A stretch of 29,237 nucleotides of DNA from JBGSBR01 sp041730495 (lineage in GTDB: Bacteria; Patescibacteriota; Microgenomatia; UBA1406; GWC2-37-13), in contig JBGSBR010000015.1 in the NCBI GenBank assembly GCA_041730495.1, forward strand, positions 1 through 29,237. The letters run 5' to 3'. Below the pieces are notes generated by a model. It saw nothing but the letters and a program-made list of their open reading frames with translations, did not search any database and had not been told where the DNA came from. Positions 1 to 7,632 of the stretch are shown piece by piece. Positions within the stretch are counted from its first letter, which is position 1. Every line of letters begins with the position of its first letter. A program made the position numbers and the translations under genes.

Positions 1-73
1 GCCGAACTTGGACGCCGAGTTCCGCAAGGCGCAGGGGATGAAGTTCTTCGCGGCCTTCGACATCGTCGACGAG
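1..73. other. Foreign high-GC end, probable chimeric join
   Basis: The first 73 bases are 63% GC (46 of 73 counted), then composition drops abruptly to AT-rich sequence at about position 74. One frame is open through it on the plus strand (it includes the residues AEFRKAQGMKFFAAFDIVDE) and happens to be in frame with the membrane protein that follows, but the character changes completely at the join. I do not recognise the peptide. An assembly chimera is the simplest reading; a true recombination point cannot be excluded. Confidence 0.7.
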
Positions 74-724
74 TTTTATTCCTTGTATAAAAATAAGAAA
101 CAACCTCTAACAATTTTCTTCTTATATCTATATATAGGCTATTGGGTACTTACCATGTTTTACAAAGGAGTTATCTGGGGGTATTATTTTTGGCCATTTC
201 TGGCAGGATTAGCAGTTATACTCGCCGCAAGCTTACAATCCTTACCACGCTATGCACGCTATTTATTATTCTTTGTACTGTATATGGTGAATTTCATACC
301 TTTGCTTGGTACACCATGGGTAAAGCTAAGCGCAAAAGATAGTAGTTTGTGGGGATTTTATCGAGATACTGCTAAGAAGGTATATGAACAAGCTCCCAAT
401 GAATTTGGCTATTATATTTATACAACTGATCAGTATGGCTACTCGAGTCGATATGCCATGAATCATATGGCAAGAACTTATCCTGAGAAAACTGCGGCGC
501 CGTATCAAAAAAAATCTACTGTTTATCTTTTGATAGATGATCCAGGTGATCATAAATTTACTAATCATATTAACTGGATAAAGTATGATGTGAAGATCGA
601 TAAACCACCAGTATCACAAGAGCGATTATCGAAAACGTATAAAATACAGCGATACAACCTCACACCTGAAGAAATTCTTATCGAATCTAATCCTAATATG
701 ATTCAAACACTTATCTTCAGATAA
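74..724 (+). CDS. GT-C/GT39-like membrane glycosyltransferase, C-terminal part only
   Basis: About 215 residues from the C-terminal half of a polytopic membrane protein: two to three hydrophobic segments in the first 90 residues, then a hydrophilic tail ending NMIQTLIFR. The N-terminal half, which would carry the catalytic first loop, is missing because the sequence joins foreign high-GC DNA at about 73; the true start is therefore not in the window. The tail pattern (a Y-rich stretch such as YGYSSRYAMNH, then a short beta-like segment STVYLLIDDPGD) resembles the end of the G-D-Q-G-R-D subfamily protein at 20643-22109, so I infer the same subfamily. It lies 4 nt upstream of the next gene, so they are probably co-transcribed. 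The TTG at position 8 gives an open frame but lies in the foreign segment and should not be taken as the start. Confidence 0.6.
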   Translation, partial: FYSLYKNKKQPLTIFFLYLYIGYWVLTMFYKGVIWGYYFWPFLAGLAVILAASLQSLPRYARYLLFFVLYMVNFIPLLGTPWVKLSAKDSSLWGFYRDTAKKVYEQAPNEFGYYIYTTDQYGYSSRYAMNHMARTYPEKTAAPYQKKSTVYLLIDDPGDHKFTNHINWIKYDVKIDKPPVSQERLSKTYKIQRYNLTPEEILIESNPNMIQTLIFR

Positions 725-728
725 CTAT

Positions 729-2231
729 ATGTCCTCAAAAAAATCTCTTCATCAATATAGATTTTCGTTAAGATCTTTTATTCAAGAACATATTTTGCTG
801 ATCATTCTCCTCGTGATTTTTTCTTTTATCTATTTTTATCATCTTGATTATCAAACAATCGGGAGCTGGGATGAGGGTTGGTATGCCTCAATTTCGCGTG
901 AGATGGTGAAAAGCGGAGAGTATGTGTTTATGAACTGGAACGGGAAGCCATTTTATGATCATCCGCCGATGGGGATGTGGTTAGTGGCAGGATCCTATCA
1001 TCTGTTGGGTATCTCTGAGTTTTCGACACGATTTCCATCAGCTATCTTAGGAGTGCTTACCGTAGCTGTGATGTATTTCATGATGAAAGAGATCTCGAAA
1101 CAAAAAACCGTTGCATTTGTAGCACCTCTAATCCTGGGGACTGCAGTCTGGTATGTGATTCGCGTGAGGTCAGGCAATCTTGATTCACCATTTGTTTTTT
1201 TCTATGCACTGACGATGTTTAGTGCTTTGAAAGCACCAGTGAATCCGAAATTTTTGCTGGCTGCTGGAATTAGCGTAGGATGTCTGATGATGACGAAAAC
1301 ATTAGTTGGCTTATCAGCTATACCGCTGATCTTTTTCATCACTCTCCCACAGTATCATCTACGCAAACTGAGAACAACCATACCTTGGTTGCTGAGTGGA
1401 GTAGTAGCCGCTGTGCTAATAGTGGTGCCTTGGTATTATATCCATCTACAGACTTATTCAGATTTCGTCCAACAACATTTTGTAAACATCGGTACGCGTA
1501 ATAAAACATTTATGTCTTATTTTCAGCTGCAAGCTGAGTTGCCGTTGTTTTATCTTCATATGGGTATCCGCAAATGGTATTACTTGTGGATTTTAGCAAT
1601 ATCGTACCTCACGATACGTAAAGCTTGGAATAGTTTGACTGCTGCGTTATTAGTATTGTGGAACTTGGTGATACTATATCCTTTTTTGACCACGACCGAT
1701 ACTCATATCTGGCATCTTATCCCTGTGTATATACCAGTAGCTCTGGTGACTTCATATGGACTTTATTTGCTCGCCACAGATGCAGCATTGATTGCAAGTC
1801 GGATACTGAAGCCAGTATCACAACCATTGTCAAAGCTTGCACAAAATCAAACACTTATCAAATCCGTGTATGTCGCAGCATTTGTTTATATCGCGTTTAT
1901 ACAGTTTCGTATTTTCCAGACTGAAGTGTTTCCTATGACTCGATCTACACCTGATGATGTCGATATCTCACGAAAAGCTGGGGTATTTACTGATGAACTA
2001 TATCTTGATGATGATTATCTGCCACTGGCAGTATTTTACTCAGGGCGATTTATGAAACAACTTGCATATGAGCCGGAAGGTAAGAAAACATTGGTAGAAC
2101 TGTATCGTTCAGATGAGCAAAACTTCAAAGTGATAACACGAATCTCATCACTGAATAATCTAAGAGTAGAGAAGATACCATATCGGATCTATGGATTAAA
2201 TAACTCTTTTGCAATCGTTGGTAGGAAATAA
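729..2231 (+). CDS. ArnT/PMT-like GT39 membrane glycosyltransferase
   Basis: 500 residues with about ten or more membrane segments. Right after the first membrane helix comes SWDEGWYASI with the Asp48-Glu49 pair expected in the first external loop of GT39/GT83 (ArnT, PMT) enzymes, followed by GKPFYDHPPMGMW, which matches the K-P-P-L-type second motif of that group. Family knowledge: these enzymes move a sugar from polyprenyl-phosphate-sugar to lipid, protein or glycan on the outer face of the membrane. Acceptor and sugar cannot be read from sequence. ATG start 4 nt after the preceding stop. It converges on the gene at 2388 across a 156-bp gap holding an inverted-repeat element. Its N-terminal half is conserved, while the C-terminal 100 residues look like a soluble external domain. 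Confidence 0.85.
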   Translation: MSSKKSLHQYRFSLRSFIQEHILLIILLVIFSFIYFYHLDYQTIGSWDEGWYASISREMVKSGEYVFMNWNGKPFYDHPPMGMWLVAGSYHLLGISEFSTRFPSAILGVLTVAVMYFMMKEISKQKTVAFVAPLILGTAVWYVIRVRSGNLDSPFVFFYALTMFSALKAPVNPKFLLAAGISVGCLMMTKTLVGLSAIPLIFFITLPQYHLRKLRTTIPWLLSGVVAAVLIVVPWYYIHLQTYSDFVQQHFVNIGTRNKTFMSYFQLQAELPLFYLHMGIRKWYYLWILAISYLTIRKAWNSLTAALLVLWNLVILYPFLTTTDTHIWHLIPVYIPVALVTSYGLYLLATDAALIASRILKPVSQPLSKLAQNQTLIKSVYVAAFVYIAFIQFRIFQTEVFPMTRSTPDDVDISRKAGVFTDELYLDDDYLPLAVFYSGRFMKQLAYEPEGKKTLVELYRSDEQNFKVITRISSLNNLRVEKIPYRIYGLNNSFAIVGRK

Positions 2232-2244
2232 CTCAATTAAGCTC

Positions 2245-2373
2245 GAGATTGCGCTTCAATTACTCGCTCAACTATGCTTTATTAATCTCAGACTCTTACG
2301 GGGTTTCGCTCCTTGAAGAGAATCCAGCTCTGCTAACGACGTATTCTCTTCAGGTTAATTGAAGTACAATCTC
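2245..2373. repeat. Structured inverted-repeat element between convergent genes
   Basis: Outer arms at 2245-2262 and 2356-2373 are reverse complements over 18 positions with two mismatches: GAGATTG-CG-CTTCAATTA against TAATTGAAG-TA-CAATCTC. Nested inside is a perfect 10-bp stem, TGAAGAGAAT (2314-2323) with ATTCTCTTCA (2343-2352), around a 19-nt loop. The left interior loop is about 50 nt. No T-run follows either arm, so it is not a textbook intrinsic terminator, though it sits where two convergent genes end. It could be a bidirectional terminator, a small RNA or a MITE-like element. I see no flanking target-site duplication and no second copy in the window. Confidence 0.6.
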
Positions 2374-2387
2374 TACATATACAGTAA

Positions 2388-4040
2388 CTATTTCTTCTTG
2401 TAAATAAGCACTGCTTGATTGACAAAAATATTTTCATATTTACTGGAAGCTGCAATTACTGTTTGTATTTCAGGTAGTTTCTTATACCGCTTCGGCAAAT
2501 AAATATAATCTACTTTGGCTTGCTTGATATGATCAAGTTTCTCGACTTGTGCTAAGCGTTTTTTGTAATCAATCCCGGTATTTTCCAGGACATTGGTAAA
2601 GTTGATATAGGTTTGCTTACTACTGAGTGCTGCTACATATGGCAGATCATCAGAGTCGAGGATTGGGGCATATACCGTGCCGTCTGGCTGGTCTTTGAGA
2701 TAGGTGAGTGCTTGCATCTCTGGTTCAGTAATTACAAGTCTCGATGGATTGGTAAGATATTGTAGATGTGTGAAGCTACTGGTCATCATGAAGATCGCAG
2801 CTATCACTACTAATACTTTTCCCATCAGATGTTTCCGAGCCAGATCATACATCAGATCGGCTGTCGGCCATGACATCAGAAATGCGCCATATGCGGCAAA
2901 CTGGATGGTATTAAACCAATCACCTTTTTGGATAAATAACACTGAGATCACTAAGCTTGAGATACTTGCTACAAAGAGTGTGATATCAAAAGCTGAAAGT
3001 TTGCGTTGGATGAGTGATGTGCCAAGTTTGATAAATCCCAGACATCGCAAGCCGAAATAATAGACGACGAAAAGTACTGCAGAGAACAGTTCTATGGCAA
3101 GTAAGCGAGGTCCCCAGCCTTGTTCATAAAGATAATATCGAGCAAGTACCATGTCTGGTAGATAGAAGAAATCAGGATGTTCGATCAGATGATGTACTGT
3201 CGCAAATGGGGAAAACGTAAACGGTGACCCAGTGCCTGAGCTAGTGAACGGATTATAAAATACTAATACTCCAAGCAAAGCACTTAATACATATGCCAGT
3301 CCAGTGAGACTGAAACGTAGATAATGCTTTGTTTTTATCATACTCAGCAGAGCATCCATCATCACAAGTACAGCCAAGATAATACCAGCATAAAACTTGG
3401 TACCAAAACTGAAAAATAGTAAAACTGAAAGTGCTAGATAATTTGCTCGTACTTTATGTACTTTCTGTATCAGAATCAGTGCTGCTAGGATGATGATAAG
3501 CGAGAAACTATACTGCATACTCTCAAGTGCACGAGCACTTTCAAAGAGTGGTGACATCACATTGCGATTTGAGATCATGCCATGATTAAAAAAGGTGAAG
3601 ATATGGGTTAATGTCCCACCAAACGCAACAAACAGCAATAAAATAGTAGCATATAACGTATTTTTATGACGATCTAGACCTAGTTTAATTGTTAAAACTA
3701 TTAAAAGTAATATATATATAACTGGTAATAGTTTGTAGTATGTAAAAACAACTGGAATGCCAACTAACGATAAGACGTAGGTTACGAGGTTTGGTAAAAA
3801 ATGATACCCTTGCAGTAGTCCATCCGCAAAAACTGGCATCTGAAACGGAATAGTTTGAAACGACACAGTTGAGATAGCGATATACCAAAGTGCATCTTTG
3901 TAGTTGGTACCCACTATAAAGCCACATTGATCTTTCACACAACCATACCCACCATCAGGTAAGATTGGAAGCAACGTGATAATTGAGGCTAAAATACTGA
4001 TCAGCAGAATTACGGGATTTTTTTTAAGAAATGACAGCAT
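2388..4040 (-). CDS. Unnamed GT-C-like membrane protein, C-x4-C-G family, copy 1
   Basis: 550 residues, about ten or more membrane helices, no family name that I can give. The loop after the first helix has P-D-G-G-Y-G-C34-x4-C39-G, then N46-x2-D49-x2-W52, where Asp49 sits at the place of the catalytic acid of GT-C glycosyltransferases. The same spacing occurs in the protein at 5929-7632, and the two also share VLVFYNPF, SPFATVH, a YLPxMVxARYxLYxQGW stretch and a shared middle helix (LSLxGIP), so they are paralogs. The two cysteines could form a disulfide outside the cell. The C-terminal 150 residues look soluble. Start ATG 4040 is 21 nt from the divergent gene at 4062 and shares a symmetric promoter with it. 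Inferred role: lipid-linked-sugar-dependent glycosyltransferase; substrate unknown. Confidence 0.75.
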   Translation of the reverse strand: MLSFLKKNPVILLISILASIITLLPILPDGGYGCVKDQCGFIVGTNYKDALWYIAISTVSFQTIPFQMPVFADGLLQGYHFLPNLVTYVLSLVGIPVVFTYYKLLPVIYILLLIVLTIKLGLDRHKNTLYATILLLFVAFGGTLTHIFTFFNHGMISNRNVMSPLFESARALESMQYSFSLIIILAALILIQKVHKVRANYLALSVLLFFSFGTKFYAGIILAVLVMMDALLSMIKTKHYLRFSLTGLAYVLSALLGVLVFYNPFTSSGTGSPFTFSPFATVHHLIEHPDFFYLPDMVLARYYLYEQGWGPRLLAIELFSAVLFVVYYFGLRCLGFIKLGTSLIQRKLSAFDITLFVASISSLVISVLFIQKGDWFNTIQFAAYGAFLMSWPTADLMYDLARKHLMGKVLVVIAAIFMMTSSFTHLQYLTNPSRLVITEPEMQALTYLKDQPDGTVYAPILDSDDLPYVAALSSKQTYINFTNVLENTGIDYKKRLAQVEKLDHIKQAKVDYIYLPKRYKKLPEIQTVIAASSKYENIFVNQAVLIYKKK

Positions 4041-4050
4041 GAGATTTAGG

Positions 4051-4057
4051 TATAATA
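4051..4057. promoter_or_regulatory. Symmetric divergent -10 element
   Basis: TATAATA reads TATAAT on the plus strand (4051-4056) and TATTAT on the minus strand (4057-4052, five of six consensus positions). On the plus side only 5 nt separate it from ATG 4062, so the mRNA would be leaderless. On the minus side 11 nt separate it from ATG 4040. The only -35-like hexamer for the plus strand, ATGACA at 4031-4036, has a short 14-nt spacer. Confidence 0.55.
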
Positions 4058-4061
4058 GCTT

Positions 4062-5183
4062 ATGGTGTTTATTATATATGGTTTAGTTTTAGTTTGTTTT
4101 TCGATCTACTCTTACGCACTGATTGATCCCAATCTTACCCTCGTTAGTCACCCGTTATGGCAACAGCTACGTGAGCCTTTGATTCAGCTTGGTTATCATC
4201 AACGGGCTACTTCCACCCAGATTTATTTAATTTTGTTAGTAGCTTTATTTGCGATTCACCTGTGGCTAGTACATAAGAAAAAAAACATTAATCCTATACA
4301 TATTAGTATTCTTGTCGCATGTATTGCTGTTTTTGCCTATCCGTTTGTTTCACATGATCTCTTCAACTATATCTTCGATGCGAAGATACTGACTGTCTAT
4401 GGTGATAATCCGTACATGCAAAAGGCACTTGATTATCCGCTTGATGAATGGACGCGCTTCATGCATTGGACTCATCGGCCGTATCCATATGGTCCGACTT
4501 TTTTGCCTTTCACATTGATACCTTCATATCTATCTTTTAATACATTTATTTTAAATTTTGGATTCTTTAAAATTGCATGGGGTTTGATGTATCTTGTTAG
4601 TGTGTACTTGTTATCTAAGTTACATAAGCGATCGGCATTAATGTTTGCCACACATCCACTCGTGATACTCGAAGGTCTGATGAACTCACATAATGATCTG
4701 ATCGCAGTTGCATTTGGCATTATCGGGATCTGGTTTCTTTTTCAGAAAAATCAAATTGCTGCACGAATCTGGTTTTTGATCTCAGGTGGGATCAAGTATC
4801 TGACTTTGCCGCTGATCGTGTTGCAGCAGAAAAAAGATCATTGGTTAAATGTAGTTTCCCTGGCTGGACATATCACGTTACTCATCTACTTAAGTACACT
4901 TGAGATCCAGCCATGGTATTTCTTGGTGTTATTTATGTTTTTACCATTTTACCCCCGCTTGATAGACTGTATTCAGATTTTCTTGATTAGTTTGCTGTTG
5001 TCTTACTATCCGTACATCATGCTCGGTGGCTGGGATACACCTGACAAAGTGATTTTGAAACACCAGATTATCTGGGTTGGATTTATTTTGAATGTAGTTT
5101 ATCTTGTTTGGAAGTATCTCAAAGCTTCCCCTGCAAAGCGAGCTTCAGTATATGCATTTTTGTCCGAAGAGGCGCATACTTGA
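4062..5183 (+). CDS. GT87/MptB-like polyprenol-phosphate-mannose-type mannosyltransferase
   Basis: 373 residues, about nine to ten membrane segments. SHDLFNYIFDAKI has the His98-Asp99 pair followed by YGDNPY, then RPYPYGPTFLP and ATHPLVILEGLMNSHNDL. This succession (D-x3-Y, G-x-N-P-Y, Y-G-P, P-L-x-x-x-E-x3-x-H-N-D) is what I know from GT87 and actinobacterial MptA/MptB alpha-mannosyltransferases, which use polyprenyl-phosphate-mannose on the outer membrane face. It is somewhat shorter than those proteins. The ATG lies 5 nt after a perfect TATAAT, with no Shine-Dalgarno. Its last 65 bp overlap tail to tail with the GT2 gene on the other strand; both reading frames look genuine there. The exact sugar is an inference. 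Confidence 0.75.
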   Translation: MVFIIYGLVLVCFSIYSYALIDPNLTLVSHPLWQQLREPLIQLGYHQRATSTQIYLILLVALFAIHLWLVHKKKNINPIHISILVACIAVFAYPFVSHDLFNYIFDAKILTVYGDNPYMQKALDYPLDEWTRFMHWTHRPYPYGPTFLPFTLIPSYLSFNTFILNFGFFKIAWGLMYLVSVYLLSKLHKRSALMFATHPLVILEGLMNSHNDLIAVAFGIIGIWFLFQKNQIAARIWFLISGGIKYLTLPLIVLQQKKDHWLNVVSLAGHITLLIYLSTLEIQPWYFLVLFMFLPFYPRLIDCIQIFLISLLLSYYPYIMLGGWDTPDKVILKHQIIWVGFILNVVYLVWKYLKASPAKRASVYAFLSEEAHT

Positions 5184-5940
5184 GGGCGTAGCGTAATCTT
5201 CCTTTTTCTTGAAATTTCTGATGAATATTTGATCCGGCACCACCTGTAGATTGTGCATTTTTGTGATACATGACAAGTGTTGGTTCATAGAGTAGTTTAA
5301 GATTGTTTTGTTTAGCTCGCTCCGAGAAATCAGCGTCTTCGTAATAGAGAAAGTAGCTTTCGTCCCACGCACCTAACTTTTGAAAAACTGTTTCATCATA
5401 AGCTACAAAGCACCCAGTGATAAACTCTGTAGTACCTGCTTTATCGTACTGACCAGTGTCCACCATATCGACCCCTCTGTGATGTGTAAGAGCATGTGCC
5501 CAATCGACGATCCCACCTGCATACCAAAAGACTTTGCCGAGATCTTTTTTATCATAGCGATCTTTGTGGTATTCGAAACCTGATGCATAATAGATCTTGG
5601 CTCCGATCAATGTTGTCGGATATGTTTCCATAGTTTTACCAAGCGTTTTCATAAATGATCGGTCGAGATAGGTGTCATTGTTCATAATCGCAAAACGGGT
5701 AAATCCCTTACTTCGCGCAGCATCGATTGCTTGGTTGATGCCGTAGGCATATCCTTTATTTTCAATTGCGAGTGTAGTGATCTTGAGATCTTTATAAGCA
5801 ATCGGTTTTTTATCGGGACTGGCATCAGCGGCGAAGACATGGAACTCGTGATTAGTTTGTTGAGCTAAACTAGCGAAGAAATCTTCTAAAACCGTGTAAT
5901 TTTTGTAAACCACCGTTATAATGGCAATATGCTCAGGCAT
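5119..5940 (-). CDS. GT2 family glycosyltransferase, rhamnosyltransferase-like
   Basis: 273 residues, GT-A fold, no membrane segments, so cytoplasmic. N-terminal IAIITVVYKNY nucleotide-binding strand, ENKGYAYGINQAI (the G-x-A-x-G-x-N motif of WbbL-like enzymes), MNNDT (residues 86-90) as the DXD equivalent, then TGCFVAYDETVFQKLGAWDE and YYEDADF, the E-D acceptor-side motif. Family knowledge: these add rhamnose or a similar sugar from a nucleotide donor to a lipid-linked glycan; the donor is not determinable here. It is embedded between two plus-strand genes: 65-bp convergent overlap with 4062-5183 and 12-bp divergent overlap with 5929-7632. A TATAAT lies 7 nt before its ATG, inside the neighbouring gene. 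Confidence 0.85.
   Translation of the reverse strand: MPEHIAIITVVYKNYTVLEDFFASLAQQTNHEFHVFAADASPDKKPIAYKDLKITTLAIENKGYAYGINQAIDAARSKGFTRFAIMNNDTYLDRSFMKTLGKTMETYPTTLIGAKIYYASGFEYHKDRYDKKDLGKVFWYAGGIVDWAHALTHHRGVDMVDTGQYDKAGTTEFITGCFVAYDETVFQKLGAWDESYFLYYEDADFSERAKQNNLKLLYEPTLVMYHKNAQSTGGAGSNIHQKFQEKGRLRYALKYAPLRTKMHILKLALQGKL
5917..5922 (+). promoter_or_regulatory. -10 box for leaderless start at 5929
   Basis: A perfect TATAAT ends 6 nt before ATG 5929, exactly where transcription would begin on the A of ATG. The box lies inside codons of the opposite-strand GT2 gene. No convincing -35 hexamer at 16-18 nt and no Shine-Dalgarno. Confidence 0.6.
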
Positions 5941-7632
5941 GTCTACGATTATATCAAAACTAACAGATGGTTACTCTTGTTGATTGTGCCTGGCTTTTTG
6001 TTACAGATGCTCGTGATGATGCCAAGTGGCACGACATTCTGCTTAGCCGGTAAGTGTGGAATGCATTTTTGGGGTGTGAATAGCCATGATGGCATGTGGC
6101 ATCTTGAGATTGCAGCAGTAGCCTTCAAACAACTGCCGTTTATCGTACCATCTTACACTGGAGCCATCCTTTCTGGGTACAATATTTTATTGGATTTCAT
6201 ACTGTACTTGCTTTCATTGATTGGTATACCACCGGTTTTAACATTATTTAAAATTCTTCCTGTTGTTTGGTTCGTGTTTTATACCACGATGCTGATTAGT
6301 TTAGGTCGAAGTATTCACAACTCTCCAAGATTTGTCGCATTTCTATTATTCTTCGGATACTTTGGTGGGCACCTCGGTTATTTCCTACAGCTGTACTACG
6401 AACAGTCTATTTTTTTGGGACAGCAATCATTTGCATTGCAATCATCAAACATGCTTCTCAATACTCAGTTTGCACTGAGTTTACCATTCATGTTGTACAT
6501 CTTATATGCGATCAAAGAAAAGCTATTTAAGACAAAGCATGTATTATTTGTAGCCTTGTGTTTGTTTTTTATCATGGGTTTGAAGTTTTATGGCGGAGCA
6601 GTGGCCAGCTTATTGGTTTTTTTCTATGTCTTAGAACAATGGTTTGCAAAGAAAAATCTCAAGGTATTTTTTACTCAAGGATTGTTATTTCTAGGTGTAC
6701 TCGTATTAGCAGTACTTGTTTTTTATAACCCTTTTGCAGCGGCACAAGCTGGAAGTGTATTTAGTTTGTCACCATTTGCTACAGTCCACGCCACGATAGA
6801 AGAGCGAGATATGATTTATCTGCCAAACATGGTGAATGCACGGTATTTCTTATATGCACAAGGTTGGAGTCCTAAGTTACTTTTCATTGAGTTATTTAGT
6901 ACTGCTATTTATGTGGTACTGCACTTCGGTACTCGAATAATCGGATTTTTGTATGTCGTGGAGGCTATCATACGTCGAAAGCTTGATCGTTTTAATCTGT
7001 ATGTAACACTAAGTGCAATATTTGCGACTGCATTGACTGTATTGTTAGTCCAACGAGGTGATTGGTGGAACACTGTACAGTTTAGTTATTATGGTATCTT
7101 CTTGATGAATCTGCTTGCTGCTCAAGCGTTTTATAGCTGGACTAGTCGCAAACATGTGCTTGGATATGCAGCAGTTGCAGTCGTTATATTACTTACTATT
7201 CCTGCCAATTTACAAACGATCAAAACCTTTACAGATAAAAACACATTATTTATCTCGCAGGCTGAGTTTGAAGCAATGGTTCTACTGCGTGAACAGCCAG
7301 ATGGTATCATTTTCAACTCATTTGGATATGATAAAGAAAAAGGATCTAACTTCTTGACGTATGAGTACACGGGATATGTTGCAGCTTTTGCGAAAAAACA
7401 GCTTTACCTTGGGCATTTGGGACCTTTGAAGATTATCGGTGTGGATACTACAGACAGACTAGCCAAAGTAATAGCCTATGATTGTAGTGTCTTTGCCGAT
7501 GTAGATTACATCTATTATGTAAAGCGACATGACATCACGTACTTCGAGATGTGTAATGCTGAGCTCATACCGTTTAAGCAGTTCTTTGAAAATGATGAAG
7601 TAAAGCTATATAAGAAGGTTACTCAGCGATAG
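5929..7632 (+). CDS. Unnamed GT-C-like membrane protein, C-x4-C-G family, copy 2
   Basis: 567 residues, about ten or more membrane helices; paralog of 2388-4040. The loop after helix 1 has C38-x4-C43-G, then N51-x2-D54-x2-W57, the same spacing as in the partner copy. Shared later landmarks are LSLIGIP, VLVFYNPF, SPFATVH and YLPNMVNARYFLYAQGW. Asp54 is in the position of the GT-C catalytic acid. A soluble C-terminal part of about 130 residues follows the last helix. I know no family name; a polyprenyl-phosphate-sugar-dependent transferase is the inference. The start is supported by a perfect TATAAT 6 nt upstream. It overlaps both opposite-strand neighbours: 12 bp at the start and 14 bp at the end. 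Confidence 0.75.
   Translation: MLRHVYDYIKTNRWLLLLIVPGFLLQMLVMMPSGTTFCLAGKCGMHFWGVNSHDGMWHLEIAAVAFKQLPFIVPSYTGAILSGYNILLDFILYLLSLIGIPPVLTLFKILPVVWFVFYTTMLISLGRSIHNSPRFVAFLLFFGYFGGHLGYFLQLYYEQSIFLGQQSFALQSSNMLLNTQFALSLPFMLYILYAIKEKLFKTKHVLFVALCLFFIMGLKFYGGAVASLLVFFYVLEQWFAKKNLKVFFTQGLLFLGVLVLAVLVFYNPFAAAQAGSVFSLSPFATVHATIEERDMIYLPNMVNARYFLYAQGWSPKLLFIELFSTAIYVVLHFGTRIIGFLYVVEAIIRRKLDRFNLYVTLSAIFATALTVLLVQRGDWWNTVQFSYYGIFLMNLLAAQAFYSWTSRKHVLGYAAVAVVILLTIPANLQTIKTFTDKNTLFISQAEFEAMVLLREQPDGIIFNSFGYDKEKGSNFLTYEYTGYVAAFAKKQLYLGHLGPLKIIGVDTTDRLAKVIAYDCSVFADVDYIYYVKRHDITYFEMCNAELIPFKQFFENDEVKLYKKVTQR
5948..5953 (-). promoter_or_regulatory. -10 box for leaderless start at 5940
   Basis: On the minus strand TATAAT runs 5953 to 5948 and ends 7 nt before ATG 5940. 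It lies within early codons of the plus-strand gene starting at 5929, mirroring the box at 5917-5922. No clear -35 hexamer. Confidence 0.55.

Noticed and set aside
8..724. A single 238-residue gene starting with TTG at 8
   Set aside because: The first 22 codons belong to foreign high-GC DNA; the frame continuity is accidental.
2245..2373. Intrinsic terminator
   Set aside because: The hairpin is clear but there is no T-run on either strand after the stem, so I list it as a structured repeat only.
1..3000. Apparent excess of GATC
   Set aside because: By eye about 18 sites in the first 3 kb against an expected 10 or so. The excess is modest and coding bias (Asp, Ile, Arg codons) can explain it; no methylase gene is in the window.
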